This document shows, piece after piece, positions 51,858 through 63,305 of a stretch of 64,000 nucleotides of DNA; the stretch's first letter is position 1; each line of letters opens with the position of its first letter. A model generated the notes under the pieces. It ran no database searches and had not been told where the DNA came from. It saw nothing but the letters and a program-made list of their open reading frames with translations. The position numbers and the translations under genes are program-made. Source of the DNA: Panagrolaimus kolymaensis. Its lineage: Eukaryota > Nematoda > Chromadorea > Rhabditida > Panagrolaimidae. The DNA is taken from contig JAJQJQ010000005.1 of assembly GCA_028622995.1 (NCBI GenBank), positions 2,914,001-2,978,000 on the forward strand. Reading direction: 5' to 3'.

Positions 51858-54703
51858 ATGCATACCAATAAGAAAGACGAAGAAGTTACTGCTTCAAATC
51901 CTTATGCTCGCTTGGAAAAAAGTGCTGTAATTCAAGAAGCTCGAGCTTTCAATGAAACTCCAATCAATGTTAAGAAATGTTCTCAAACTCTTTGCAAATT
52001 GCTTTATTTGTTCCAACATGGTGAAACTATAAATCGAACAGAAGCTACTGGTATTTTCTTTGCTATGACAAAATTATGGAACTGTAAGAATCCTGTAGTT
52101 CGTCGACTTGTTTACATTGCTATCAAAGAACTTGTGGATGCTGCTGATGATGTTATTATTGTCACTAGTTCGTGAGTTTTTAACCTGTTTTTTGGCTAAT
52201 ATTTTTCATGAATTCTTTTGATTAATGATTGTCATTTTTAGACTCATGAAAGATATGACTGGTCGTGAAGATGTTTTTCGTCCTGCAGCTATTCGTTCTC
52301 TTTGTCAAATCATTGATGGTGGAATGCTTCAAACCATTGAACGTTATCTCAAACAAGCAATCGTTGATAAAGTTCCTGCTGTAGCCTCTGCTGCACTTGT
52401 TTCATGTTTGCATCTTTTTCGCAAAAATCCTGAATTTATTCGTCGCTTTGCAAATGAAGTTCAAGAAGCTGTTTCTTCTACCAATCATATGGTTCAATTT
52501 CATGCTCTCAGCCTTTTGTATCATATTCGCTCAACTGATCGTCTTGCTGTTATCAAGCTGGTTCAAAAATTCAGCAAATTGAGGCTTCTTTCACCTCTTG
52601 CAACTTGTTATTTGATTCGGATAGCTGCTAAATTGGTTGAAGAAGAAGATGAAGGCGGTGATCGTACACCTTTCCAATTCATAGAATCCTGTCTTCGTCA
52701 TAAAAAAGATATGGTCAGTTATGAAGCTGCTTCTGCGATGGTTCGATTTCCAAATATTACTCGTGGTGAACTTGATGCTGCTATTTCTTCATTACAGAAC
52801 TTTTGCTCATCTCCAAAACCTTCTCTTCGATTTGCAGCTGTGAAAACTCTCAATCAAGTTTCAAACAATTATCCTCAAGCCGTGGGTTCGTGTAATGTTG
52901 ACTTGGAGCTGCTTATTGCTGATCAAAATCGTTCCATTGCTACTCTTGCTATTACAACTCTCCTCAAAACTGGTGCTGAAACTTCTGTTGAGCGATTAAT
53001 GAAACAAATTGGCAGCTTTGTTTCTGAAATAAGTGATGAATTCAAGATCGTCGTTATTGAAGCTGTTCAATCACTTTGCCTTCGATATCCTCGAAAGCAT
53101 ACAACAATGATGAATTTTTTGGCTAAGATGTTACGCGAAGAAGGCAGTTATGAATACAAGAAATCAATCGTCGATACCATTATCTCCATCATCGAAGACA
53201 ATCAAGAAGCAAAAGAACTTGGTCTCTCTCATCTTTGTGAATTTATTGAAGACTGTGAACATCCCAAGCTTGCAACTCGTGTTCTTTATTTACTTGGAAG
53301 TGAAGGACCTAATGTAATATCGCCTCAACATTACATTCGCTTTATTTACAATCGTTTAATTCTCGAAGCTGTTCAAGTTCGTGGTGCTGCAATTACTGCT
53401 TTAGCTAAATTTGGTGCACAATGTCCTAAACTTCGTCAAAGTGTCATCACCTTACTTAAACGCTCTCTTTACGATACAGATGATGAAGTTCGTGATCGTG
53501 CTACTTTTTATCTTGCTGTATTGCGTAATGGCCAACAAAATATTGTCGCTGATTTTATTCTTAATCTTCTTCAAGTTCGTTTCTAACTAAAGTTGTTTTT
53601 TTATTCTTTTTTTCTAGATCTCTGTTATTGGTCTCGAACGTCAAACTGAACAATATCTTTCTGATGGTAACTTCACCAACCCATTCGACATCAAAAAAGT
53701 TCCGATTTCCTCTCAACCAATTACTGCATGTGAAACTAAAAAGCCTGCGCTCTCATCTGAAGCACCTTCAAAGAAAGTGGAAAAAACAAAAGCTTCAAGT
53801 CAAGATGCTTATGCTCGTACGTTTTTACTATTGAGGTAATAGTATCCATTAATTTCAAATTTTTTAGAACAACTTACTTCAATTCCATCGATCTCAAAGT
53901 TAGGTGCTATCTTCAAATCTTCTCTTCCAATCCAACTTACTGATTCGTTCGCTGAATATACTGTATCGGTTGTCAAACATGTGTTCCAAGATCATGTCGT
54001 TTTACAATTTGATTGCAAGAATACTCTCAATGATCAACTTCTTACTGATGTTCATGTTGAATTGAAACCATCCGATGAATCTGAATGGGAAATTATGGAG
54101 ACAATACCTCTTGCTTTATTGCCGTATTCTGAAGTTGGAACATCTTACACTATTCTTAAAGACGAAAGCCTTGCTGAAACTTTTGGTGCAACATTGAAAT
54201 TCAAACTATTGGATGTTGATCCTGCAACTGGTGAACCTGAATCTGGAGAATTCTATGATGATTCCTATGTTCTTGAAGAAGTCGAAGTACAACTTGGTGA
54301 TCACATTCAAGGTGTTATGAAAGCGAATTTTTCGTCTTCTTGGGATATCGCTGGTGAAGAAAATGAAGTGGAAGAAACTTACTCTCTTTCTTCTTATGAT
54401 GGAATACAAGATGCTGTGGATGGTTTATTGAAGTTCTTATCAATGGCTCCCTGTGAACATTCTGAAAAAGTTGCTGCTGGAAAATCATCACATACTTTGC
54501 TCATCTCTGGTAAATATCGAACTGGCCAAGATGTTCTTGCTAAAATTCGTTTGGCACTTGATCCATCTGATAATTCTGTTACAATGAATATTGTCGTTAG
54601 GTATGTTTATCTTTTTGGATGTTTTACATTGTACTAATTTCATTTCATTTTCAGAGGAGAAGAAAAAGAAATCTCTGAAGTTATTGCAAGCGCTATTTCT
54701 TAA
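51858..54703 (+). CDS. copg-1: Coatomer subunit gamma (gamma-COP)
   Basis: Six exons encode roughly 870 residues, the usual length. The N-terminal trunk is an Adaptin_N/ARM-like solenoid: [65 protein letters not shown] short linker (about residues 575-620, [20 protein letters not shown]) leads to the gamma-adaptin-like appendage ([19 protein letters not shown]) and the platform subdomain ending [15 protein letters not shown]. It is a core subunit of the COPI coat that forms Golgi-to-ER retrograde vesicles. The long uninterrupted exon 52241-53584 carries most of the trunk. The stop is at 54701-54703, with AATAAA about 60 bases later. Confidence 0.96.
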
Positions 54704-54857
54704 CATAATTTTTTGTGCTGTATTATGTATTTAATTTGATTGTATTTATTTATGTTTTTTTGTAATAAAGTCAAGAATTATGATTTGGATGAAAAGAAAG
54801 AATATAAGGTTTTCAAAGTCAATTTAGCATAGGATAATCTCGTACTCTTAAGTCTTT

Positions 54858-55208
54858 ATGCGTTTTAGATTTTTCATTATCATTTTTACTTTATTTTGTT
54901 TAACGGTAAGAGTTCAACCCCGGAAGCGATATCATCCATATCTTCGCTCACATCAAAAACAACAGCAAAATGGATACCATAATAGAAATGGTGGTATTCA
55001 AAATTCACACCATCCATCTTCAAGTCATTTTAATAATTCAGAATTCCAAAATGGCTCCTCAAATAATCACCATGAGGTTGTTAAACGAGAAATTAAAGAA
55101 GAGGATGAAGAGGGAGAAGCTGAAGATAATGATACAGTTATTAACGTTGAAAGTTCATCCGATTGGGATGCCGCTTCAAATATTTTTGATTTTTTGTGGC
55201 TAAAATAA
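54858..55208 (+). CDS. Small secreted His/Asn-rich acidic-tailed protein
   Basis: Single exon, 116 residues. Residues 1-19 (MRFRFFIIIFTLFCLTVRV) are a signal peptide. The mature part starts basic (QPRKRYHPYLRSHQKQQQNG), becomes His/Asn/Ser-rich, then a dibasic KR precedes an acidic run (EIKEEDEEGEAEDND), and it ends NIFDFLWLK. Dibasic sites and size allow a neuropeptide-like or secreted-regulator role, but nothing more can be said. It starts only 154 bases after gamma-COP and ends about 256 bases before RNR, spacing typical of a nematode operon. A weak acceptor (caatttag) lies near 54828. The short length and lack of homology keep confidence moderate. Confidence 0.5.
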   Translation: MRFRFFIIIFTLFCLTVRVQPRKRYHPYLRSHQKQQQNGYHNRNGGIQNSHHPSSSHFNNSEFQNGSSNNHHEVVKREIKEEDEEGEAEDNDTVINVESSSDWDAASNIFDFLWLK

Positions 55209-55464
55209 AGATTTTAACTTTTTTTAACTCTTAGAACGATTGCGCGAAATAAACAGAAGCAAACATAGGACATTTGCTTCCAGAAAACCTTTTTCCAATT
55301 ACATGAAAAAATTTCTCATCATTTATTTCTTTGTTTGCCGCTAAATAAAATGAGAATCTTTTTTTCATTAACCCTCCTCATTCGTGTTTTTCTTTTATTC
55401 CACTAACTGGTTGTTTTTTATAGATTTTTTCTTTCACTAACAAACAAACAAGCAATACCTCATC

Positions 55465-58213
55465 ATGTCTTCTCTGACAACTAAAATGAGCACTTATATC
55501 ATAAAAAGAGGTAAGGTTATCTCTCATAATTTGTCTCATCTTCTAATCTTGTTATTTTTTAGATGGCCGCAAAGAAACTTTACTGCTGGACAAAATCACT
55601 TCAAGAATTAGCAAGCTGTGTTATGGCCTCAATCAAAGCCATGTGGATCCTGTAAGTTCCTCTCATTGAAACCACCAACGATTTTCATTACCTTTTCATT
55701 TTCAGATTCAAGTCATGCTCAAAGTTGTTGGTGGTATTTGTGAAGGTGTTACAACTGTGAAACTTGACAATCTTGCTGCAGAAGTTGCTGCTTCCATGGC
55801 CACCAAGCATCCTGATTATGCTCTTCTTGCTGCTCGTATCGCAGTCTCCAATCTTCATAAACAAACCAAAAAGATCTTCAGTGAAGTCATGCAAGATTTG
55901 TATGATTGTCGTCATTCTGCAACTGGAAAACATAAGCCAAGAATCAGCAAAGAAATCCTCAACATCGTAATTGCCAATGCTGAACGTCTCAATAGTGCCA
56001 TAATATATGATCGGGATTTCGCTTACACATATTTTGGCTTTAAAACTCTCGAACGTTCTTATCTTTTGAAGATGAATGGTCGAGTTTTTGAACGTCCACA
56101 ACATATGTTAATGCGTGTTGCTGTTGGGATTCACAAAGATGACATTGACTCTGCTATCCATGTAAGCTTTGTTTTCTTTTATCTTCCTCTTCTTATTACT
56201 TGCTTTTAGACTTACAACCTCATGTCCGACAAATGGTTTACTCATGCTTCACCTACACTTTTCAATGCTGGAACAAACTTCCCTCAACTTTCATCCTGCT
56301 TCCTTTTGACAATAGAAGAAGATTCAATTGAAGGCATATTTGAAACTCTCAAAACTTGTGCTCGTATCTCAAAATCCGCTGGAGGAATTGGTCTTAATGT
56401 TCATAAAATTCGTGCTTTTGGTTCTGATATTGCTGGTACAAATGGAACTTCAAATGGTTTAATACCTATGCTTCGTGTTTACAATAATGCTGCTCGTTTT
56501 GTTGATCAAGGTGGTAACAAGGTTTGTTATTCATAATATTATCGATTGATACAGTTTATTTTTTTAGCGTCCTGGTGCTTTCGCCATCTATCTTGAACCA
56601 TGGCATGCAGACGTCATGGAATTTATTGAACTCAAAAATAATACAGGATGTGAAGAAGAAAGAGCTCGTGATCTTTTCTATGCTCTTTGGATTCCTGATC
56701 TTTTCATGAGGCGTGTCAAAGTCGATGGAAAATGGTCTCTTATGTGTCCTCATGAATGTCCTGGTCTTGAAGATTGTTGGGGTGAAGAGTTCGAAAATCT
56801 TTACACTAAATATGAAACTGAAAAGCGCTACCGTAAACAAATCAATGCTCGTGAATTGTGGAAAGGTTAGTTTTTTAATCGTCTTTTTTAAGAACATAAC
56901 AACTAAACATCTAATTTTTCAGCAATCTTGGTATCACAAATAGAAACTGGCACGCCTTATATGCTTTATAAGGATGCTTGCAATCGTAAAAGTAATCAAC
57001 AGAATCTTGGAACAATCAAATGCAGTAATCTTTGTACTGAAATTGTTCAATATTCTTCACCTGATGAAGTCGCTGTTTGCAATCTTGCATCACTTGCTCT
57101 TCCTCGCTTTGTCACAGCTGAACGAAAATTTGATTATTCAAAACTTCATGAAATTACCAAGGTTGTTACTGTTAATCTCAACAAAATCATTGATGTCACT
57201 TGTTATCCTGTTCCTCAAGCTGAAAGATCAAATAAGCGTCATCGTCCTATTGGTATGGGTGTTCAAGGTCTTGCTGATGCTTTCCAACTTATGCGTTTAC
57301 CATTTGCTTCTGATCAAGCAAAAGAAGTCAATAAGCGCATTTTTGAAACAATCTATCATGCTGGTCTTGAAGCAAGTTGTGAATTAGCTGAAAAATATGG
57401 TCCTTATGAAACATATCAAGGTTCTCCAGTTTCCAAAGGCATTCTCCAACAAGATATGTGGAATGTTGCTCCATCAAATCTCTGGGATTGGGATGCATTA
57501 CGTCAAAAGATTGCTAAATATGGTGTCCGAAATTCTCTTCTTGTTGCTCCAATGCCTACAGCTTCCACCGCTCAAATTCTTGGTAACAATGAAAGCATTG
57601 AACCTTATACTTCTAATGTTTACAATCGGCGTGTTCTCTCTGATGACTTCCAAATAGTTAATCCTCATTTAATGAAAGATCTTGTTGATCGCGAAGTTTG
57701 GAATGAAGACACTAAAAACTGGTTGATCTCTGAAGGTGGCTCAATTCAACGCATTCCTGGAATACCTGATGATCTGAAAGATCTTTATAAAACTGTATGG
57801 GAAATTTCTCAACGTGACATCATCGATATGGCTGCTGATCGTGCTGCTTACATTGATCAATCTCAATCACTCAATCTTCATATGGCGTCACCTGCTTATT
57901 CAAAGTGTACTTCAATGCACTTTTATGCTTGGGAAAAGGTAATTTTTCAGCTTTGTTTTTGTTTCATATTATTATCCTTATGATTTTTTAGGGTCTTAAA
58001 ACTGGTATGTATTTTTTGAAATCTCGTCCAGCTGTTGATACCGTTCAATTTACTGTTGATAAAAATGCTTTAAAACCTGCATCAACATGTGAAAACCGTC
58101 CAGCATCTGCTTCGTTAATTGAAAAAGAAAATCCTCCGAAAGCTATCAATACTAGCAGCCGTTACATCAACAATAAGGAAGATGATGAAGGATGTCTCAT
58201 GTGCTGTGGTTAA
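55465..58213 (+). CDS. rnr-1: Ribonucleoside-diphosphate reductase large subunit (class I)
   Basis: Seven to eight exons encode about 790 residues, normal for RRM1/RNR-1. The N-terminal ATP-cone is [20 protein letters not shown]. Catalytic and redox residues are present: the Cys in [17 protein letters not shown], the radical Cys in [10 protein letters not shown] with its neighbouring Asn and Glu, the partner Cys in [11 protein letters not shown], and the C-terminal CLMCCG pair that regenerates the active-site disulfide. It also has [18 protein letters not shown] and the conserved [14 protein letters not shown]. With the small subunit it reduces NDPs to dNDPs, the rate-limiting step for DNA precursors. 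The gene is intact. It follows the small secreted gene on the same strand. Confidence 0.97.
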
Positions 58214-58576
58214 TTTCTCAAATTCTTGTTTGTTTGTGATCGTGTATCAAAAGCTTTGATCTTATTTCTCAGAATCTCTGAGATTTTCCTCTTATTCTCT
58301 ATTTTGTTCACTTACTGTTTTTTTTAAACATTGTTCTTGTTTATTCTGTTATTTCACAATTTCTTTTTTATGTTTTTTTCATTGGGTTAATTATTTGAAA
58401 TAAAATGTTTTTATTATGGTATTTGCACATAATCCGGCCACCTAAATGGTTTTTGAGTATCATCTTTGTTATTGAGGTTTCATGGTTTTGAATAAATTAG
58501 AAAAGCATTTCGAAACTCATATTGAAGGATTTAACTTCATGCTTATTGTGTGATAAACCAGAAAAGACCTTTTTAT
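58214..58576. other. Intergenic spacer
   Basis: About 360 bases after the RNR stop. AATAAA lies near 58399. Nothing else is seen. Confidence 0.5.
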
Positions 58577-58741
58577 ATGGACGAATATTCACAACATGCT
58601 GGTTTATGTTTATTGACTCCTCCTGGTCCAAGAATTCTTCTGCCTCTTTCAAATAGGGAAAATGTATGCACTTTGACGTGTGATGATGGAAGAGAAGTCA
58701 TCAACTTTTGTTATCAGTATTTTGTTCTAAAGTTTCTATGA
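58577..58741 (+). other. Possible 5' exon of the AMOP-VWD-sushi gene
   Basis: A 54-codon frame from ATG 58577 reads MDEYSQHAGLCLLTPPGPRI, then LPLSNRENVCTLTCDDGREVINF. The ordered Cys and Pro-rich composition is unlike the AT-rich shadows around it and looks like an extracellular Cys-rich segment. It sits just before the AMOP-VWD-sushi frame in the same strand. I could not find a donor-acceptor pair that joins the two frames in phase, so the link is a guess. Confidence 0.35.
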
Positions 58742-58810
58742 CAATTGTTTTTATTCGATTAGAATTGCTTTAAAGATAAAACATATTTATTTTTTCATCG
58801 AAAGTAAAAT

Positions 58811-60661
58811 ATGGAATGTCAACGGGTTAAAAAGAAATCGAATGTTTTAATAGATGTATCAAATCGAGAAAAACCTAAATTTAAAAGTATTAAGAAACTT
58901 GCAACTTCCATTCAAAATAATGGAAAATTTATTTTGAAAAAAACTCAAGATATTGCTCGCGCTCTTGGTTGCAACGTTGATGTTCCAGAATTGGAAAAAC
59001 AAGTCTTCTTACAAATTCTTTCGGATGGTTTTGATTTTTTAACTCATCCAGAATATCAAAGTCATTGGTTAGCAAATGGTGGAATAGAAATAAGTGAATT
59101 TATTGGAGATTTTTGTGATAAAGATATTCGTGCGGATATGTGTTTGCTTTGGTATGCCACATTCCCCGCTGTTCCACCAAATCCACAACCATGTCCACCG
59201 ACATTGGATCAAGCTAAAGCAGATTTACGATTTGCACCCGAATTTAGTCGAGATGTTGATTTTTATCATGCTGGTGAAGATATTTGTTATCAATCGGTAG
59301 TTGCTTTGGTAAATGGAAGTGGACAAGAATGTTGTTATAAAAATGAAATCATTAATTGTGGAATTCATGGTGGACATTCAGAAGCTGCTGATCCAAATTA
59401 TTTGGGTGGATTTCCACATTATGTTGAAGATACTCTTCCATGGATATTATGTTGTTATGATCAAGATGATGATATTTGTGCATTGTATGATGCTCGAAGG
59501 CCATGTGATCGTGGAGATGGATATACTCCACCTGCTCCAGCTCGAGGAACAGGTGATCCACATATTAATACTTTCGATGGATTATTTTATACTTTTAATG
59601 GTTATGGAGAATTTTGGATTCTTCAAAACATCTCTTCTCAACCTTTAGCAGTTCAAGCTCGAATGGAACCTTTAAATGGGGTTGAACGTGAAGCAACAAT
59701 ATTCAGTGGTTTTGTTTTTGCTAATTCTGATTCACCAAAAATTCAAATTCAAAAATCCGATGTTCGCATTGTTGATGTTTTTATTGATGGCCAACAACTT
59801 GATATCACCATCCCCAATGCATTGAAACGATTAGGAATGAATGGATGGCAAATGACTATTGCGGATGATTTAGGTTCAATTCATATTGGATTTAGCATAG
59901 GTTTTGCATTTCAAATTACAACCATCAGTGGAGCTTTTGGATTTTCTGCTTCAAATTCATGGAAAGGAAAAACTTCTGGGCTATTGGGAACTTTTAATGA
60001 TAATCAATCTGATGATTTAACAAGTAGCAATGGAACAATTATTCCATCAGATTCAAGTTTATCAACTATTCATTATAATTTTGGACTAACATGGGCAACA
60101 ACATCCGACACTTCACTTTTCCAATATTTTAATGGCAAAACTTTCGCGGATTTCAATCACCACGAATATACTCCAAGTTTTTCTTTTGATCCAAGTTCAG
60201 TTTCCATCGATGCTCAACAACTTTGTTATGATGATTGGGCATGTTTATTTGATTATCATTATACTGGAGATGCAGCAATTGCGAACCGAACTATAGCTTC
60301 TAATGAAGCTTATAACGATACGATTGCGGCTTTAAATGTAACAATTGGAATGTGTTCCACGTTAAAAGCACCAAATAATGGATATGTTTCGGTTCCAAAT
60401 TATTTTGAAGGCTCCACCGCAATATTTCGGTGTTTAACAAATTATACAATTAATAGTAATTTAACTTACACATGTGATGGAGCAACGTATCAATGGAATC
60501 CAGCTAATTATACTTCAGTAAAATGTACAGAAATTGAAGATATTCCTATTCCTGGAAGTTCAACCATAACTTCAGCGGCTTCACCGAAAAAATTAATTTT
60601 CTTAAAATTATTATGTTTAATTATTAGTTTTTATGTTTTCCAAATTTTTAAAGTAATTTAA
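58811..60661 (+). CDS. AMOP-VWD-sushi type I membrane protein (SUSD2-like)
   Basis: A 616-codon frame from ATG 58811. Domains: AMOP at about residues 130-215 (CPPTLDQAKADLRF, SGQECCY); a VWD domain at about 247-420 starting GDPHINTFDGLFYTFNGYGE and containing GLLGTFNDNQSDDL; one sushi/CCP module at about 518-575 (CSTLKAPNNGY...TYTCDGATYQW...C); and a C-terminal membrane segment LIFLKLLCLIISFYVFQIF. The AMOP-VWD-sushi-TM order matches SUSD2. GDPH in a VWD domain is a known self-cleavage motif in mucins and SUSD2, and would cut the chain at the VWD start. The N-terminus before AMOP is Lys-rich and lacks a signal peptide, so a 5' exon is probably missing. A TAA at 58805 blocks reading further upstream in frame. 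Confidence 0.82.
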   Translation: MECQRVKKKSNVLIDVSNREKPKFKSIKKLATSIQNNGKFILKKTQDIARALGCNVDVPELEKQVFLQILSDGFDFLTHPEYQSHWLANGGIEISEFIGDFCDKDIRADMCLLWYATFPAVPPNPQPCPPTLDQAKADLRFAPEFSRDVDFYHAGEDICYQSVVALVNGSGQECCYKNEIINCGIHGGHSEAADPNYLGGFPHYVEDTLPWILCCYDQDDDICALYDARRPCDRGDGYTPPAPARGTGDPHINTFDGLFYTFNGYGEFWILQNISSQPLAVQARMEPLNGVEREATIFSGFVFANSDSPKIQIQKSDVRIVDVFIDGQQLDITIPNALKRLGMNGWQMTIADDLGSIHIGFSIGFAFQITTISGAFGFSASNSWKGKTSGLLGTFNDNQSDDLTSSNGTIIPSDSSLSTIHYNFGLTWATTSDTSLFQYFNGKTFADFNHHEYTPSFSFDPSSVSIDAQQLCYDDWACLFDYHYTGDAAIANRTIASNEAYNDTIAALNVTIGMCSTLKAPNNGYVSVPNYFEGSTAIFRCLTNYTINSNLTYTCDGATYQWNPANYTSVKCTEIEDIPIPGSSTITSAASPKKLIFLKLLCLIISFYVFQIFKVI

Positions 60662-61146
60662 TTTATCTTTCTTGCATCTGTTTTAAAAGTATAAAAAGTG
60701 TTAGTAAATTTATTTAAAATTTTAAAGTAATTTCTTGACTTTAAAACAACACAACGATATGGCCAAATCTTAGCTATTGGTTTTACACACTTTCAATGAC
60801 TTTCCTTATTTGAGCATTATTACTATTTTGTTTGCTGCCACCCTGGCTTTTACCCTGCTCGTAGAGTAGTTTATTCATTTTTCGTAACACCTATTTTTGC
60901 ATAATATATTTTAAATACTATTGTTAATTTTTAGTTTGGTTTCCTTGCCAACCAGCCAAATTTTTTTTTTGTAAAATTTGCGGCACGAATATTTTGGATT
61001 AGTGAAACTGCTTTTCGACGGCTGTCACCAAAAAATAAAGCAGCAAGCGGTCACTCACCTATCTCACTCATCCAACAAACCAAAGCAAGCGCTCGCGTGC
61101 AACAGAGTGCATCGAAAAAAAAGAAAAATTGTTTTGTTTTGTTGTT
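60662..61146. other. Intergenic region upstream of the hAT-type element
   Basis: No coding region is seen. Confidence 0.5.
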
Positions 61147-61643
61147 GCTGCAACTAGGGTTCCGATCCCCCCCCCCCCCCCCCCCCCCCCGAACTCGGGG
61201 ATTTTCCCCGATTCCCCGGCACGGGGAAACTCTCCGATTCCCCGTCCCCGACCAATATCGTTCCCCGGTCGGGGATTCCCCGATTCAGCTTTCCCAATCG
61301 GGGAATTCCCCGTACCTTCCCCGACCCATTTTTCACGGGGAAAAATACGGGGAGAATTTTTATTTTGTTTAAAACATGGGTTTTTATTAGCCCAAACTCT
61401 AGATTCTTATTAATTAAGACTAAATATGCTATTATTTACATAAAAGAAAAAAAATTTCCTTTAAAAAATGGCTTTTCAAAATGTCGGGGAAAAATTTTTG
61501 AATTTCGGGGATTCCTCGATTCCCCGTCCCCGACAGATGCTCTCCCCGGCCGGGGAATTCCCCGGGTCAAAATCCATTTTCGGGGATTCCCCGTTCCCCG
61601 ACTTTTTCTGATTTCGGGGGGGGATCGGAACCCTAGCTGCAAC
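61147..61643. mobile_element. Non-autonomous hAT-type MITE built from TTCCCCG-like repeats
   Basis: The element runs 61155-61635. It is bounded by inverted ends TAGGGTTCCGATC (left) and its reverse complement (right), each followed inward by a C or G run (24 C at 61167-61190; 8 G on the right). Direct repeats of 8 bases, GCTGCAAC, flank it at 61147-61154 and 61636-61643. An 8-base duplication and a YAGGG start are diagnostic of hAT transposons. The inside has no transposase; it is about two dozen CCCCG/CGGGG cores, mostly as ATTCCCCG or TTCGGGGA, that can pair with each other. It is far richer in G+C than the rest of the window. The open frames inside it (PPPP- and Gly-rich) are artefacts. 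Confidence 0.85.
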
Positions 61644-63224
61644 TACCTTTTTTTGGAAGCTTTGCAACAAAAAAAAAGAGGGAAACAAAAATATATTTTG
61701 CGCTATTTTTATTTTACGGTAAAAAAAAGTGACTCGAATAAAAAAATTTGTAACATTGTAAAAAAATATGCGAAGCTTTTGTTTGCAGCTTTTCTGCTGT
61801 TGCTCCTCATTGGTTTCAGTTTTCGTGAATGAATGAAATGACATAAGTCTAAGAAAAAGGTATTGCTTGCAGCGAGAGAAGAATCCCATTCATAAAAAAG
61901 AAAAATTCTTTTTAGTCTCTAAAGCTTGTGGAAATATATGGAGGAAGAAAATAGTATAGTTTTTTATATCTCAAAATTTGCTAACTCAATTTTTTCAAAA
62001 ACCCTGAAACTCTTTTAATACTTTTTTATTATTAAACTTTGAGTGACTTTGAAATTAAAATTTTATATGATTGTCATCAATTCGATTGTTTACTTTTATC
62101 TTCGATTTAAAACCCCAAGCATACCTAATTTGCTTCTTGTTATGCATGACCCATCTTTTTTTTCGTACAATTTTCAATTTCTTATCTTTTTTCTTTTCCT
62201 CGCCTTCATCGTTGTAATTTTTTTCTTCTTCTTCACGGCCATCTTATTTCTCATGTTTATTCTTCTTCCCCCATATATTTTTTTTCCAATCTGTCTCACC
62301 TCTTCTTCTTTATTCCATATTTGTTGATTTGAGCCTCGTGGTTGCTGCTTGCTCGCTTTCTTCTTTTTATTTTATGTGAAAAATTCATGCTTTTACATTA
62401 TTGTTTTTCATTCATTCATACCTTTATTTTATTTTTCAACGTCTCCTCAACCATCGTTGTCGTCATTTCTCTTGGACATCGACTACATCCATTCAAATTC
62501 ATTCAAACCCAGAGGCATAGAGAGAGAAAAGGGTTTTACTATACAATATTTTCCTCCGCCTACTTTTTTGCATTTTTATTTTATTTTTAGTTAGCAGCGT
62601 TCCATTTTTTCGCGCAATGAAATTTTTTTCTGCGCTATATTTGTTTAAGCTTTTGTCGTTCGTCGTTGATGAAAATGAAAAAGAGAGCTCTCTTTCCTTT
62701 ACTTGCTTTACCTTGGCTGAAACTACCTTTGCGCGTTCGTTCGTTTATATTTATTTGTGTATACTTTTAAAAAGCCGGCGACAAAAACGAAGCTGGCAAC
62801 AAGAAAAGAAGAAGAAAAAAATGTTTTTGTCTCAGAAGCAATTAATCGATTTTTGTACTAAAATTTTTATTTTTGAAAAAAAAAGTTTTGTCAGCATTGA
62901 TTGCTTAGTTGCTATGATGAGATTTTTTAAAAGGGAGTGTTTGAAGACACGACAAAGAAGGACTTTGTTATTTTTTTATCGTTATAAAAATTTAAACTTC
63001 GTGAATGATTTTTATATTAATTTTTTGCAATAATTTATGGTAAAAAAATAATTTAGTAAATTTTATACTTCGAAAATCAGAGATTCCCCTCATTTCAATT
63101 ACTCTTGTTTTTGAATGTAATCAAGGCTTGAGAAGAGAACTTCCAATTTGTGAGATTGCAAAGTCTAAAACTAAAAAAAAGTATTTTCCAAATTTGACGA
63201 GAAAAAAAATGAAAAAATTAATTC
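61644..63224. other. Gene-free AT-rich stretch
   Basis: Several open frames of 60-140 codons (62043-63033) are Phe/Ser/Lys-rich and low in complexity, with no domain or good splice pattern. Nothing else is recognised. Confidence 0.5.
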
Positions 63225-63305
63225 GCAGCCAGCAGGATTTGAACCTGCGCGGGCAATGCCCAACAGATTTCTAGTCTGTCGCCTTAACCACTCGGCCATA
63301 GCTGC
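63225..63305 (-). tRNA. tRNA-Ser (anticodon AGA)
   Basis: The minus strand folds as a complete 81-base type II tRNA. Acceptor stem: GCAGCTA with TGGCTGC (one G-U pair). D-arm: GCCGAGTGGTTAAGGC. Anticodon arm: ACAGA-CTAGAAA-TCTGT with anticodon AGA (plus 63270-63272). A long variable arm (TGGGCATTGCCCGC) as in serine tRNAs. T-arm: GCAGG-TTCAAAT-CCTGC. The A box (TGGCCGAGTGG) and B box (GGTTCAAATCC) promoters are intact, and a T run follows at 63209-63217 in the minus sense. No intron. It reads UCU and, after wobble modification, UCC codons. Confidence 0.96.

Noticed and set aside
61097..61413. Pro-rich open frames in and around the C run
   Set aside because: They come from the C24 run and TTCCCCG repeats of the hAT-type element and are not protein genes.
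62617..63033. 138-codon frame near the right end
   Set aside because: Low-complexity Phe/Lys/Arg composition with poly-Lys; no family and no good splice sites. It starts with a hydrophobic stretch but nothing else supports it.
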